NCBI RefSeq assembly: GCF_009695545.1
Contig: NZ_VUNS01000005.1
Location: forward strand, 62,001 to 126,000
Direction: 5' to 3'
From: Victivallis lenta
GTDB lineage: Bacteria > Verrucomicrobiota > Lentisphaeria > Victivallales > Victivallaceae
DNA length: 64,000 bases
Below, piece after piece: positions 1-8,015 of this stretch. Position numbers and translations under genes: made by a program. The notes beneath the pieces are model-generated. The model had not been told where the DNA came from. It saw only the letters and a list, made by a program, of their open reading frames with translations, and made no database searches. Position 1 is the stretch's first letter; each line of letters opens with the position of its first letter.

Positions 1-1645
1 ACGAATTGGGGGAAGAATGGATAGCCGACCACTGGCAAAGCAGTTCTTTCGTCGGTACATTTTCATCGGGAATGACTTCCTGAAGAGCTTGAGCGTAGCC
101 GAAATCCGTCTGATAGTGGGGGCACCCGTTCTTCTCAGCCTCGCTGCATATGACGACTGCTTCCTGAATCAGTTTCCGCGCCCGGACGGGATCGGGGTCG
201 ATGCCCAGAGAATTCTTCAACAGCAGTTTTGCCACCCGGAGTTTCGCGGGAACATATCCCAAGTCGGCAGCGTGCTGAAGTTCTTGAAACTTTTCCGGAG
301 AAATCGCCACAACTCCTTCCGTCTTCAAATCCCACACATCGTTGCTGGAGCGATCTTCATAGGGCGTGAACGGCTCGGCCCACGCCTCGGCACACTCTCG
401 TTCCCGCGCCATCTTCATTAGTTCAGACCGGACGGGTTCCGCTTGTTCCCGCCCGATCAGATAAAGGACCCGCGCAGCGACGCCGCCGATATTTCGCATT
501 TTCTCCTCATAACACTCTTTCAGAGGACGAGTTCCCCGCAAAGGGATATCCTCCGGCATGGTCGACATCTCCCGGCCCCAGGCAAGGATTTGAACATGTT
601 CTCCTGGAACGTTTGGAGGCAGGCGATATTTCTTCCAGATGTTGTTGTATTCATACAGATAGAACATAAAACCGGGAGTTCGTTCTCCCTGAAAGCTGCC
701 GATAAAATTGCTGAAATAACGCGCTGCCTGAGAATAGTCGATCGGGACGCCGCTGTATCCCCGACTGCAGAGAAGGTAAAGATAGACCATTGCAAAATGA
801 TTTTTTTCTGCAATCTGCTTCACCTTCGCGACTGCGGCAGAATCATCGCCCCGGTCGAGAAGATCGAGCACAGGCTGAAACGCCATCAACTCCTCCCGGA
901 CCTGCTCGGCGTCCGGCATGATTCCCGCGACCTTTCCGGACAGGGCGCGCGGCTTCGGCTGAGCGGGTGCGCCTGCGGCAGGAAGCGCACCCGGCTTGAG
1001 CAAATCCGTCAGCCACATGGTAGAGGAAATCTGCCTCCGGGTGCCCATGATCACCGGGAATTCTGTTGTCAGAGAAAAAGGAGAGATTTCCACTCCCGCA
1101 TTTTTTCCGGATGAACGGCTGTCTTTTCCATCTGGCTCATCCAGATATGCGCTGAGAGAAAACCTGCCAATGTGCAGTGTACGTCCGCACTGCTCGCATA
1201 CCAAGTCTTCGGCATTGATTTCCAGCGGAAAGCGAAACGTCTGAAAATCCGGCTCCGCTGTACAAGAAAGGTCAAATTTCTTTTTTGGGGTTGTCCCATT
1301 GCATCGCTCGGTATCTGATGCATGAGAAGCGTAGAAGGTCAAAAAAGCCTTCAGGTGAGCGCTTTCTCCCCCTGCCGCCTTGATCTGAAAGGAGATCGAG
1401 TTCTTTTCGGAAGGTCGCAAGGATCTGCTGCGGAACATACACTCCACTCCGAAACGCTTTTTTTTGATCTGCAGTGTATTTTTCTTAAGCTCGTAACAAT
1501 CCCGAGGTTCCTCCCTGAATGAGGAGAGCTGACTTCCCCGCATGAGGTCAAAACCTATCAGTGTCGCAACGGGTTCTCCGGCGAACAGACATCCGCAGAC
1601 AACAGACAGCAAAACCATGCCGGCCTGCACACGGAAACAATTCAT
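1..1645 (-). CDS. Secreted Sel1-like repeat protein, 3' end beyond left edge
   Basis: An uninterrupted minus-strand frame runs from an ATG at 1645 to the left edge, giving at least 548 residues with no stop. The start follows an in-frame stop and a GGAGG 7 bases upstream. The N-terminus is a hydrophobic signal-like segment (MVLLSVVCGCLFAGEP), so the protein is probably exported; a lipobox is not convincing. The middle (about residues 30-200) has no fold I recognise. From about residue 270 onward there are helical repeats of the Sel1/TPR kind, for example AVAKVKQIAEKNHFAMVYLY and, later, LQHAADLGYVPAKLRVAKLL. Such repeats normally mediate protein-protein contacts. The segment is AT-richer than the housekeeping genes to the right and lies beside decayed mobile DNA, which suggests an accessory gene. 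Its function is unknown. I am confident that it is coding because the protein-like frame persists for more than 1.6 kb. Confidence 0.8.
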   Translation of the reverse strand, partial: MNCFRVQAGMVLLSVVCGCLFAGEPVATLIGFDLMRGSQLSSFREEPRDCYELKKNTLQIKKKRFGVECMFRSRSLRPSEKNSISFQIKAAGGESAHLKAFLTFYASHASDTERCNGTTPKKKFDLSCTAEPDFQTFRFPLEINAEDLVCEQCGRTLHIGRFSLSAYLDEPDGKDSRSSGKNAGVEISPFSLTTEFPVIMGTRRQISSTMWLTDLLKPGALPAAGAPAQPKPRALSGKVAGIMPDAEQVREELMAFQPVLDLLDRGDDSAAVAKVKQIAEKNHFAMVYLYLLCSRGYSGVPIDYSQAARYFSNFIGSFQGERTPGFMFYLYEYNNIWKKYRLPPNVPGEHVQILAWGREMSTMPEDIPLRGTRPLKECYEEKMRNIGGVAARVLYLIGREQAEPVRSELMKMARERECAEAWAEPFTPYEDRSSNDVWDLKTEGVVAISPEKFQELQHAADLGYVPAKLRVAKLLLKNSLGIDPDPVRARKLIQEAVVICSEAEKNGCPHYQTDFGYAQALQEVIPDENVPTKELLCQWSAIHSSPNS

Positions 1646-1902
1646 TCACAATCCCTCCAATTTTTCTTCGGAACGCGCAATCCTGCTTTTCAGGAAAAAT
1701 ACAACCGTAACAAATAACTTGTTTTTTTGCACCATGTTTCGCCTGTGGCCACCCGCGTGGAGAAACATTTTCAAGAGTGCGGCAGGCTACTATAGCCTCC
1801 ACTTTTCCGATGTGCAAGCCTGGTGAAAAATATTCTGGCTGCATCCATGGAAAACGACCCTTTTGAAATTGCTCAGCCGGGTCTCCTCTGCGAAAATCAA
1901 CA
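1646..1902. other. Intergenic, no gene seen
   Basis: This AT-rich stretch separates the start of the left-edge secreted protein (minus strand) from the Fic remnant (plus strand). It presumably holds the promoter of the minus-strand gene, but I see no clear -35/-10 pair with good spacing. The short ORFs crossing it on both strands do not look protein-like. Confidence 0.5.
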
Positions 1903-2288
1903 ATGCTCTTATTTAGGATGAAAACCAACGATAAATCTCTTTCTTTCAATAGGTTTCCTGTTGAAATAATGCAAAATACAATGATCATTCCGCCGATCTT
2001 GCGGCTGGAATATATCGCCGCACTTGAAAAGGCCTATCGCAGCACAGATGACTTCATACAGTTTATCATTGCCCGTGAAATGGAGATGCTTCGGGAGCTG
2101 CTGCGGCTTCCCGGCCGTAGTCTTGAGGAAACAGAAGTTGCAATCTTGAGCGAAGGATCCGATTAAATATTAGGTTTTTGCGGGTTCATTCCGGCTGGCG
2201 GGTGCCGAATTTGGCTGAAGCGTTACAGAAGAGCCGTCCCACGGTAGAGCGCCATCTGCGGAAACTCCGCAATGCCGGTACCTTATGA
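1903..2288 (+). pseudogene. Fic family protein remnant (C-terminal part, frameshifted)
   Basis: The first frame (stop at 2164-2166) encodes a segment containing ILRLEYIAALEKAY, DDFIQFIIAREMEMLRELL. This matches the helical C-terminal part that follows the catalytic core in many Fic AMP-transferase proteins. After a frame change near 2160, a second frame continues with a winged-helix segment, LAEALQKSRPTVERHLRKLR, as found at the C-terminus of Fic proteins that carry a DNA-binding domain. The catalytic HPFxxGNGR core is absent. The remnant therefore lacks its N-terminal two thirds, has one frameshift, and ends where an IS3-type transposase remnant begins. It is probably not functional. The short first frame could still be expressed as an 87-residue peptide, but I see no ribosome-binding site supporting this. 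Confidence 0.6.
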
Positions 2289-2511
2289 CAATGCAGTCGC
2301 AGAATCATTCTTTTTGTCTATGAAGGCTGAAGAATTGTCACATCACTTTTATGAGGAACCGGAAAAGCTATTCCAAGATGTGGCAGAGTATGTCGATTCC
2401 TTCAATTCCAAACGGATTCATTAAAAGTTGGGCTATAAAACGCCAGATCAAATTGAAGAGATGTATCGGGATGGCGAACTTGAACTGTTGAGTTCAGAAA
2501 CTGAAGATTAA
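2281..2511 (+). pseudogene. IS3-family transposase C-terminal remnant
   Basis: Read from 2281, the frame encodes PYDNAVAESFFLSMKAEEL, then a helical stretch, then FNSKRIH, a stop codon, and KLGYKTPDQIEEMY. This is the end of the rve/DDE integrase domain of IS3-family OrfB. The DNAVAESFF...K.E block holds the third catalytic acidic residue, and the RxH..LGYxTPxE block is the usual C-terminal signature. The whole upstream catalytic region is missing and a TAA interrupts the RIH-KLGY junction, so this is a dead fragment. It abuts the Fic remnant. No terminal inverted repeats or target-site duplication are visible. Confidence 0.75.
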
Positions 2512-2617
2512 AAGAAAGAATCCCGACCGGGAGTAATTCCTGTCGGGATACCTTATATTGCTCAAACGAAACAGGACTGTCTAAGACAATCGTTGAAAAT
2601 TTCGTTCTCATATCAAA

Positions 2618-2707
2618 TGGCGGAGAGAGAGGGATTCGAACCCTCGGTACGGTTGCCCGTACAGCGATTTTCGAGACCGCCGCCTTCGACCGCTCAGCCA
2701 TCTCTCC
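2618..2707 (-). tRNA. serU: tRNA-Ser (anticodon CGA)
   Basis: On the minus strand, GGAGAGA (2707-2701) pairs with TCTCTCC in a 7-bp acceptor stem followed by G and an encoded CCA. The T arm is GAGGG-TTCGAAT-CCCTC. The anticodon stem is GCGGT/ATCGC with loop CTCGAAA, giving anticodon CGA (serine UCG codons). The long variable arm TGTACGG-GCAA-CCGTACC is typical of type II serine tRNAs. All arms fold without mismatches that matter. Confidence 0.97.
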
Positions 2708-2864
2708 GCTTGCACCGTCCCTGCCGGAGCGGTGTGTCTTCATAAAATATCACCTCTTCGGGTAAAATCAACCCCGGATATGCAAAAAATATCTGAAAAT
2801 CTTGTCGCATTTTGAAGGTCCAGCCGGATTTTTTCGGATAATGCGGGGATTTTCAGGCTTCCCC

Positions 2865-2893
2865 TTGTAAATGACGGGGAAATACGGTAAATT
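2865..2893 (+). promoter_or_regulatory. Candidate sigma70-type promoter of cysS
   Basis: TTGTAA (2865-2870) and TAAATT (2888-2893) are separated by 17 bases and lie about 40 bases upstream of the cysS start. Both hexamers are imperfect matches to the consensus. Confidence 0.4.
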
Positions 2894-2931
2894 ATATCGT
2901 GCGTTCATGTCAGTCAATGATGGGAGAGTTT

Positions 2932-4341
2932 ATGAGCCTCGAATTTTTCAATACCATGGAGCGGCGCGTCGTTCCGTTTCATCCGATCCGGTCCGGCGAA
3001 GTCGGCATGTACACCTGCGGTCCCACCGTCTACAACTATGCGCATATCGGCAACTTCCGCGCCTATATGTTCGAGGACCTGCTGCGCCGCACGCTCGAGT
3101 TTTTCGGTTACCGGGTCCGCCAGGTCATGAACCTGACCGATGTGGACGACAAGACCATCCGCGATTCCCGGGCGGCCGGGATTCCGCTGCGCGATTTCAC
3201 CGCGAAATACAAGAAGGCCTTTTTTGAGGATCTCAAAACCCTCAATATCGAACCGGCCGAAGTCTATCCGGCGGCGACCGACCACATCCCGCAGATGATC
3301 CGCCTGATCTCCGTCCTGATGGAGAAGGGGTACGCCTATCAGGCCGAGGATCAATCGATCTATTTCTCCATCGACAAGTTTCCGGATTACGGCAAGCTTG
3401 CGAAGATCGACCGCGAGAACCAGCGCTCCGGCGTCCGCATCCGCAATGACGAGTATGCGAAGGATTCCGTGGCCGACTTCGCGCTCTGGAAAGCGTGGGA
3501 CGAACTCGACGGAGACGTCGCCTGGGAATCCCCGTGGGGCAAAGGGCGGCCGGGCTGGCATATCGAATGCAGCGCCATGTCCAGCGAATATCTCGGCGAT
3601 GCGTTTGATATCCACACCGGCGGCATCGACAACATGTTCCCGCACCACGAGGATGAGATCGCTCAGAGCGAGGCTGCCACCGGGAAGAAATGGGTCAATT
3701 ACTGGCTTCACTGCGCACACTTGATGGTCAACGGCGAGAAAATGTCGAAATCGCTCGGCAACTTCTACACGCTGCGCGATCTTGCCGGCATGGGCTGGAA
3801 GGGGCGCGAAATCCGCTGGGTGCTGATCGGCGCCCACTACCGCAGGAAGCTGAATTTCACGCTGGAGGCGCTGGGGCAGGCCCGGGAGACGCTGGCCCGT
3901 TTCGACGAATTCTTCGACCGCATGCGGTCGATTGACCGGGAAGGGGACGGCTCCGAGGCGGAGCTGGCCGTGTCGACCGCGGCCGCGGCTTTCTCGAGCG
4001 CGATCGCCGACGACCTGAACATCTCCGAGGCGCTTGCCGCGATGTTCGAGCTCCTGCGGTCCGGCAACAAGCTGGCCGACGCGGGCGGACTTTCGAAGGC
4101 CGGGGCGGAGAGGATTCTCGGCGCGTTCCGCCGTTTCGACTCCGTGATCGGCGCGCTTGAGGTGGATGCCGTCCGGTGCAATGAAGTCCCGCCGGAAGTG
4201 GTTCAGCTCGCCGAAGAGCGCAAGGCGGCGCGGCTTGCGAAGAATTTCGCCGAAAGCGACCGGCTCCGGGATGAAATCGCGAAGCTCGGCTATGTGGTCG
4301 AAGACCAGCCGAAGCAGGAATACCGGCTTAAGAAAGCCTGA
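2932..4341 (+). CDS. cysS: Cysteine--tRNA ligase
   Basis: This class I aminoacyl-tRNA synthetase charges tRNA-Cys with cysteine in the cytoplasm. The 469-residue product has the usual family length (about 460-480). Visible landmarks are the N-terminal CGPTVYNYAHIGNFRAY block (first zinc-binding Cys and the HIGN nucleotide-binding motif), the IECSAM segment (second zinc Cys), HTGGIDNMFPHHEDEIAQSE (zinc His residues), and KMSKSLGN. The C-terminal DALR-like helical domain ends in a Lys-rich tail. I chose the ATG at 2932, in front of SLEFFNT, because GGGAG lies 6 bases upstream and family members begin near here; in-frame codons at 2899 and 2920 would add an unsupported extension. A hairpin follows the gene. 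This is a housekeeping gene with no anomalies. Confidence 0.97.
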   Translation: MSLEFFNTMERRVVPFHPIRSGEVGMYTCGPTVYNYAHIGNFRAYMFEDLLRRTLEFFGYRVRQVMNLTDVDDKTIRDSRAAGIPLRDFTAKYKKAFFEDLKTLNIEPAEVYPAATDHIPQMIRLISVLMEKGYAYQAEDQSIYFSIDKFPDYGKLAKIDRENQRSGVRIRNDEYAKDSVADFALWKAWDELDGDVAWESPWGKGRPGWHIECSAMSSEYLGDAFDIHTGGIDNMFPHHEDEIAQSEAATGKKWVNYWLHCAHLMVNGEKMSKSLGNFYTLRDLAGMGWKGREIRWVLIGAHYRRKLNFTLEALGQARETLARFDEFFDRMRSIDREGDGSEAELAVSTAAAAFSSAIADDLNISEALAAMFELLRSGNKLADAGGLSKAGAERILGAFRRFDSVIGALEVDAVRCNEVPPEVVQLAEERKAARLAKNFAESDRLRDEIAKLGYVVEDQPKQEYRLKKA

Positions 4342-4344
4342 CGT

Positions 4345-4378
4345 CTCCCCCTGCGGATCGTTGGAGTTCCAGGGGGAG
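4345..4378 (+). terminator. Hairpin downstream of cysS
   Basis: CTCCCCCTG (4345-4353) and CAGGGGGAG (4370-4378) form a perfect 9-bp stem with a 16-base loop directly after cysS. There is no T-run, so it may be a stabilising or factor-dependent terminator rather than a classical intrinsic one. Confidence 0.45.
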
Positions 4379-4393
4379 GGGCTGCCGGCCTCC

Positions 4394-4411
4394 TTTAACG
4401 GAATTCTAACG
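4394..4411 (+). promoter_or_regulatory. Candidate Pho-box-like direct repeat upstream of the response regulator
   Basis: TTTAACG (4394-4400) and TCTAACG (4405-4411) are 7-base direct repeats with a 4-base spacer, an 11-bp period. PhoB-type regulators bind 7+4 direct repeats, and PhoP of Firmicutes binds TTAACA-like repeats with the same period. The site lies about 70-90 bases before the PhoB-like gene, so autoregulation is plausible. It rests on one repeat pair only. Confidence 0.35.
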
Positions 4412-4480
4412 TTCCGGATACCGAAGCTGAACATTGTTGAAATATATTATGTTCATCCAACAGACAAAGAGGGGCTTGAC

Positions 4481-5176
4481 ATGGCGAAAGAAAAGATACT
4501 GGTAGTCGAGGATGAGGAAGCGATTCAGGAGCTGATCCGCTACAACCTGAACAAAGAGGGATTCGACCGGGTCAGGCTTTGCGACTCCGGCGAGGCTGCG
4601 CTGGCTCAGGCGGCCGAATTCAAACCGGATCTGATTCTGCTCGATCTGATGCTGCCCGGTATCGACGGCCTGTCGGTCTGCCGCCGCCTCCGCCGCGATG
4701 CGCGGACCGCCGCTGTGCCGATCATCATGCTGACCGCGAAATCCGAGGAGAGCGACATCGTGACCGGACTCGAAGTCGGCGCGGACGATTACCTGGCCAA
4801 GCCGTTCAGCCCGAAGGTGCTGATCGCCCGGATCAAGTCGGTTCTGCGCCGCGTCAACCCGACCGAACTTGAGGAGTCTTCGACTTCGCTCAAACGCGGT
4901 GTCCTCACCATGAACCGCGGCACCCGCGAAGCTGCGATCGACGGACATGCGCTTTCGCTTACCTTTTCGGAGTTCGAAATTCTTTATCTGCTCGCCCGCC
5001 GCCCGGGCTGGGTGTTCACGCGGAACCAGATCGTCAATGAAGTCAAGGGCGACGATTATCCGGTGACGGAGCGTGCGGTCGATGTGCAGATGGTCAGCCT
5101 GCGCCGCAAGCTTGGCGGCCACGGCGATCTGATCGAGACGGTCCGCGGCGTCGGCTACCGTTTCGCCCAGGAGTGA
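4481..5176 (+). CDS. OmpR/PhoB-type response regulator
   Basis: This is a cytoplasmic transcription factor activated by phosphorylation. Residues 1-120 form a receiver domain: the EDEE acidic pocket near the N-terminus, the phospho-acceptor Asp in LILLDLMLPG, the conserved Thr in IIMLTAK and the Lys in YLAKPFSP. Residues about 130-231 form a winged-helix DNA-binding domain ending in the typical RAVDVQMVSLRRKLG and ETVRGVGYRF. The length of 231 residues matches PhoB. The ATG at 4481 is chosen because the receiver begins immediately (MAKEKILVVEDEE); the longer frame from 4157 reads through cysS in another frame. It is followed within 15 bases by a PhoR-like kinase, which is the presumed partner. 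The PhoB assignment rests on kinase architecture and the upstream repeat; other OmpR subfamilies are possible. Confidence 0.9.
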   Translation: MAKEKILVVEDEEAIQELIRYNLNKEGFDRVRLCDSGEAALAQAAEFKPDLILLDLMLPGIDGLSVCRRLRRDARTAAVPIIMLTAKSEESDIVTGLEVGADDYLAKPFSPKVLIARIKSVLRRVNPTELEESSTSLKRGVLTMNRGTREAAIDGHALSLTFSEFEILYLLARRPGWVFTRNQIVNEVKGDDYPVTERAVDVQMVSLRRKLGGHGDLIETVRGVGYRFAQE

Positions 5177-5190
5177 GGCGACGGAAAACG

Positions 5191-6996
5191 ATGAAAAACG
5201 ATCTGTTTCTCTCCTGGCCCGGCATATTCATCGCCGTGGCGCTTGTGTTCTCGGTCTTCGCATGGTGGCAGTCGAGTTCGCTTGAACAGCTCTATGTGGA
5301 GCGAACCGAGCGGGAGCTCGAGAGCCGGGGGCGGCTCTTTGCCGGAGAGGCGGCTCGGCTGGTCCGTGCCGGCGACCTGGCGGGGCTGCAGGAGTTCTTT
5401 TCGGCCGAGGGCAGGGCGACACGCACGCGGATTTCCCTGATTGCGGCGGACGGCGAAGTGATTGCCGACTCCGACGAGCAGCCGGGCAATATGGACAATC
5501 ACGGACGGCGTCCCGAAGTCGTGGAGGCGATGCAGGCTTTCGCGAAGGGGGAGGGGAGCTATTCGGTGATCCGTCACAGTTCGACGAGCGGGCGCCGGAT
5601 GATCTACTGCGCAATGCCGATTGCGATCGGCGACCGGCATTATGTGTTGCGGGCGGCCTTTTCGATTCATGAGATCGATGCGGTGCTGCGCCGGGCGCGG
5701 ATGGATGTGCTCTGGGCCGTTCTGGTGACCATGCTGATTGCGGCCGGATTCTGCTGGTTTCTGTATCAGACCATTACCCGTCCGGTCCGGGCGCTCTGCG
5801 GCGCGTCGGCGCGGATCGCGGCGGGCGACCTCGATACGCGGTTGCCGGTGCCGCGGCGCGGCGCCATCCGCGAGCTCGGCGGCAGTGTCAGCCGCATGGC
5901 TGAGGAGCTCAAGGCGCGGATCGGTGAAATCACGCGCGAGAAGGGGGAACGCGACGCGATTTTCGCGGCGCTCTCGGAGGGGGTCGTCGTTCTCGACGTC
6001 GATGAGAACATCATCGACACGAACCGCGCTGCGCGGCGGATTTTCCAGATCAAGGGAGACCCCCGCAAACAGCCGGTCGGCGCGCTTCTGCGGAATGAGG
6101 CGCTGGCTGATTTTCTGAAGCGCCTGCGCGAGGGCGGCGAGCCGGCTGAGGCGGAATTCCCGTTTTCGCTGCCGAGCGGCGACAAGCAGCTCCGGGTGCG
6201 CGGCTGCACATTGCGCTGGAACGGAAACGACCGGCAGGGAATTCTGCTCGTGTTTTACGATATGACCCAGCTGCGCAAGCTCGAAAATTTCCGCCGGGAC
6301 TTTGTGGCGAACGTGTCGCATGAGATCAAGACGCCGCTGACCGTGATCCGCGGCGCCGTCGAAACGCTGCAGGACGGCGCGATCAACGAACCGGAGAGCG
6401 CCCGCCGCTTCATGGAGATCATTTCAACCCACTCCGAGCGGCTCAACAATCTCGTGCAGGATATCCTGAGTTTGTCGCTGCTCGAATACCGCGCGTCGGG
6501 CGAGGGGTACGATCTGGTGAACTGCGATCTGTCGCTGCCGCTCGCCTCGGCGGTCAAGCTCGAACAGCCGCGCGCCGAGGAGGCCGGAATCCGGCTGGTG
6601 ACCGAAATCGAAGCGAATCCGCAGGTCCGCATCGACGTGCAGCTGATCGAGCAGGCGGTCGTCAACCTGATTGACAATGCAATCAAGCACAGCGGTGAAA
6701 AGAGTGAAATACGGATTCGCCTCCATACCGAAGACGGCAATGCCGTGCTGTCGGTGACCGACCGCGGCTGCGGCATCGCCCCCGAGCATGTCGAGCGGCT
6801 GTTCGAGCGCTTCTACCGGGTCGACAAGGCGCGGAGCCGCAAGGCCGGCGGGACCGGGCTCGGCCTGGCGATCGTCAAGCATATCATGCAGCTGCACCGC
6901 GGTTCCGCCGAAGTGCGGAGCAGGCCCGGCGAGGGCAGCACGTTCCTGCTGCGGCTGCCGATTGTGAAAAGCGGATGTGCATCGGGCGCATCATAA
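5191..6996 (+). CDS. PhoR-like sensor histidine kinase
   Basis: This membrane sensor kinase is probably the partner of the upstream response regulator. The 601 residues comprise an N-terminal membrane helix (IFIAVALVFSVFAWW), an extracytoplasmic sensor segment of about 140 residues, a second membrane helix (VLVTMLIAAGFCWFLY), a HAMP linker (PVRALCGASARIAAGDLDTR), a PAS-like domain (about 265-360), a HisKA domain with the phospho-accepting His in NVSHEIKTPLTVI, and an ATPase domain with NLIDNAIKHS (N box), DRGCGI (G1) and GTGLGLAIVKHI (G2). The order matches the PhoR/WalK architecture. I start at the ATG at 5191; a GTG at 5173 overlaps the preceding stop and would add six residues. Signal and target genes cannot be read from the sequence, though a polyphosphate operon lies 30 kb away. 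Confidence 0.9.
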   Translation: MKNDLFLSWPGIFIAVALVFSVFAWWQSSSLEQLYVERTERELESRGRLFAGEAARLVRAGDLAGLQEFFSAEGRATRTRISLIAADGEVIADSDEQPGNMDNHGRRPEVVEAMQAFAKGEGSYSVIRHSSTSGRRMIYCAMPIAIGDRHYVLRAAFSIHEIDAVLRRARMDVLWAVLVTMLIAAGFCWFLYQTITRPVRALCGASARIAAGDLDTRLPVPRRGAIRELGGSVSRMAEELKARIGEITREKGERDAIFAALSEGVVVLDVDENIIDTNRAARRIFQIKGDPRKQPVGALLRNEALADFLKRLREGGEPAEAEFPFSLPSGDKQLRVRGCTLRWNGNDRQGILLVFYDMTQLRKLENFRRDFVANVSHEIKTPLTVIRGAVETLQDGAINEPESARRFMEIISTHSERLNNLVQDILSLSLLEYRASGEGYDLVNCDLSLPLASAVKLEQPRAEEAGIRLVTEIEANPQVRIDVQLIEQAVVNLIDNAIKHSGEKSEIRIRLHTEDGNAVLSVTDRGCGIAPEHVERLFERFYRVDKARSRKAGGTGLGLAIVKHIMQLHRGSAEVRSRPGEGSTFLLRLPIVKSGCASGAS

Positions 6997-7011
6997 CGAA
7001 AGAGGAAAATC

Positions 7012-7908
7012 ATGGCTCTGAACTGGCAGGCGTTCACGTCTCCCGTGCTGCTTCGCGGCGATGCGAAGACGGCATACCGCGATCCGGCGGTTTTCTACCG
7101 CAACGGATGCTTCTATCTGTATTTCACGCTGGTGGAGACGGAAGAGGACGGCACCGTCTATTTGTATCTGGCCATGACGACCAGCACCGACCTCGTACAC
7201 TTCACTCCGGTCCGGAAGCTGTCGGAGCGGGACCGGGCGCTGAATTATTCGAGTCCCGGCAACATCATCCGCTTCGGCGGCCGTTTCTGCCTCTGCTGCC
7301 AGACCTACTGCCGCGAAAACGGCGAAAAGTACGGCAATGCGAACTGCCGGATCTGGCTGCGGCGTTCGGATGATCTGATCCACTGGGACGCTCCCGAGCT
7401 GCTGCGGGTCAAAGGGGATGCGGTTCCCGATGCGGAGATGGGGCGCATGATCGACCCGTATCTGCTTGAGGACAGGGAGGAACCCGGCAAATACTGGTGT
7501 TTTTTCAAACAGAACGGCGTGTCGCTGTCGCATTCGCGCGATCTCGTGCACTGGGAGTATGCCGGCCATGCCGACAGCGGTGAAAACGTCTGTGTCGAGG
7601 TGGTGGACGGCGAGTACTGGCTCTGGCATTCGCCGCCGAACGGGATCGGCCTGATGAAGAGCCGGAACCTCGTTGACTGGGAGCGTTCGCCGGAGCTGAT
7701 CACGCTCGGGCAGGCGCATTGGCCGTGGGCGCGGGGGCGGCTGACGGCCGGAGTTGTCGCGGACCTGCGTTCCGTTCCGGAGGTCGGGAAGGCGCTGCTC
7801 TTTTTCCACGGGACCGGCCCGGAGGACGAGAGCGTGATTTTCGATCAGTACGCCTGCATCGGCTTCGCCTGGAGCGACGATCTGCTGAACTGGCAATATG
7901 TCGAATGA
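7012..7908 (+). CDS. Five-bladed beta-propeller glycoside hydrolase-like protein
   Basis: The 298-residue protein shows the repeated blade pattern of the GH43/GH32/GH62/GH130 fold. YRDPAVFYRNGCFYLYFT in the first blade carries the early Asp that acts as general base or substrate ligand in these families. Later blades repeat 'S.DL.HW' strands (SDDLIHWDAP, SRDLVHWEYA, SRNLVDWERS, SDDLLNWQYV). MIDPYLL and ENVCVEVVDGEYWLWHS probably supply further active-site acids. There is no signal peptide, so it acts in the cytoplasm on imported oligosaccharides. Substrate and exact family cannot be assigned. It follows the two-component pair by 15 bases and may be co-transcribed with it. A hairpin with a short T-run follows the stop. 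The ATG has GAGGAAA upstream. Confidence 0.8.
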   Translation: MALNWQAFTSPVLLRGDAKTAYRDPAVFYRNGCFYLYFTLVETEEDGTVYLYLAMTTSTDLVHFTPVRKLSERDRALNYSSPGNIIRFGGRFCLCCQTYCRENGEKYGNANCRIWLRRSDDLIHWDAPELLRVKGDAVPDAEMGRMIDPYLLEDREEPGKYWCFFKQNGVSLSHSRDLVHWEYAGHADSGENVCVEVVDGEYWLWHSPPNGIGLMKSRNLVDWERSPELITLGQAHWPWARGRLTAGVVADLRSVPEVGKALLFFHGTGPEDESVIFDQYACIGFAWSDDLLNWQYVE

Positions 7909-7915
7909 AGAGGGA

Positions 7916-7943
7916 CCGGGAGCGGAGTCCCGGCGGAGCTTTT
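7916..7943 (+). terminator. Candidate intrinsic terminator after the propeller hydrolase
   Basis: CCGGGA (7916-7921) and TCCCGG (7928-7933) form a 6-bp stem with a 6-base loop, followed by TTTT at 7940-7943. It sits 7 bases after the stop codon. The T-run is short and offset from the stem. Confidence 0.4.
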
Positions 7944-8015
7944 CTGCGGGAGAGGACAAGGCCGGCCGGGGGGAATATCCCGCTTTCCGGCCTGCCGTTC
8001 CCGCTGAAAAGGCGG

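Noticed and set aside
1548-1988. 146-codon minus-strand ORF
   Set aside because: It overlaps the start of the left-edge gene in another frame and has no protein-like segments or ribosome-binding site.
2914-4434. 506-codon open frame on the minus strand
   Set aside because: Antisense shadow of cysS, which has all the HIGN/KMSKS motifs.
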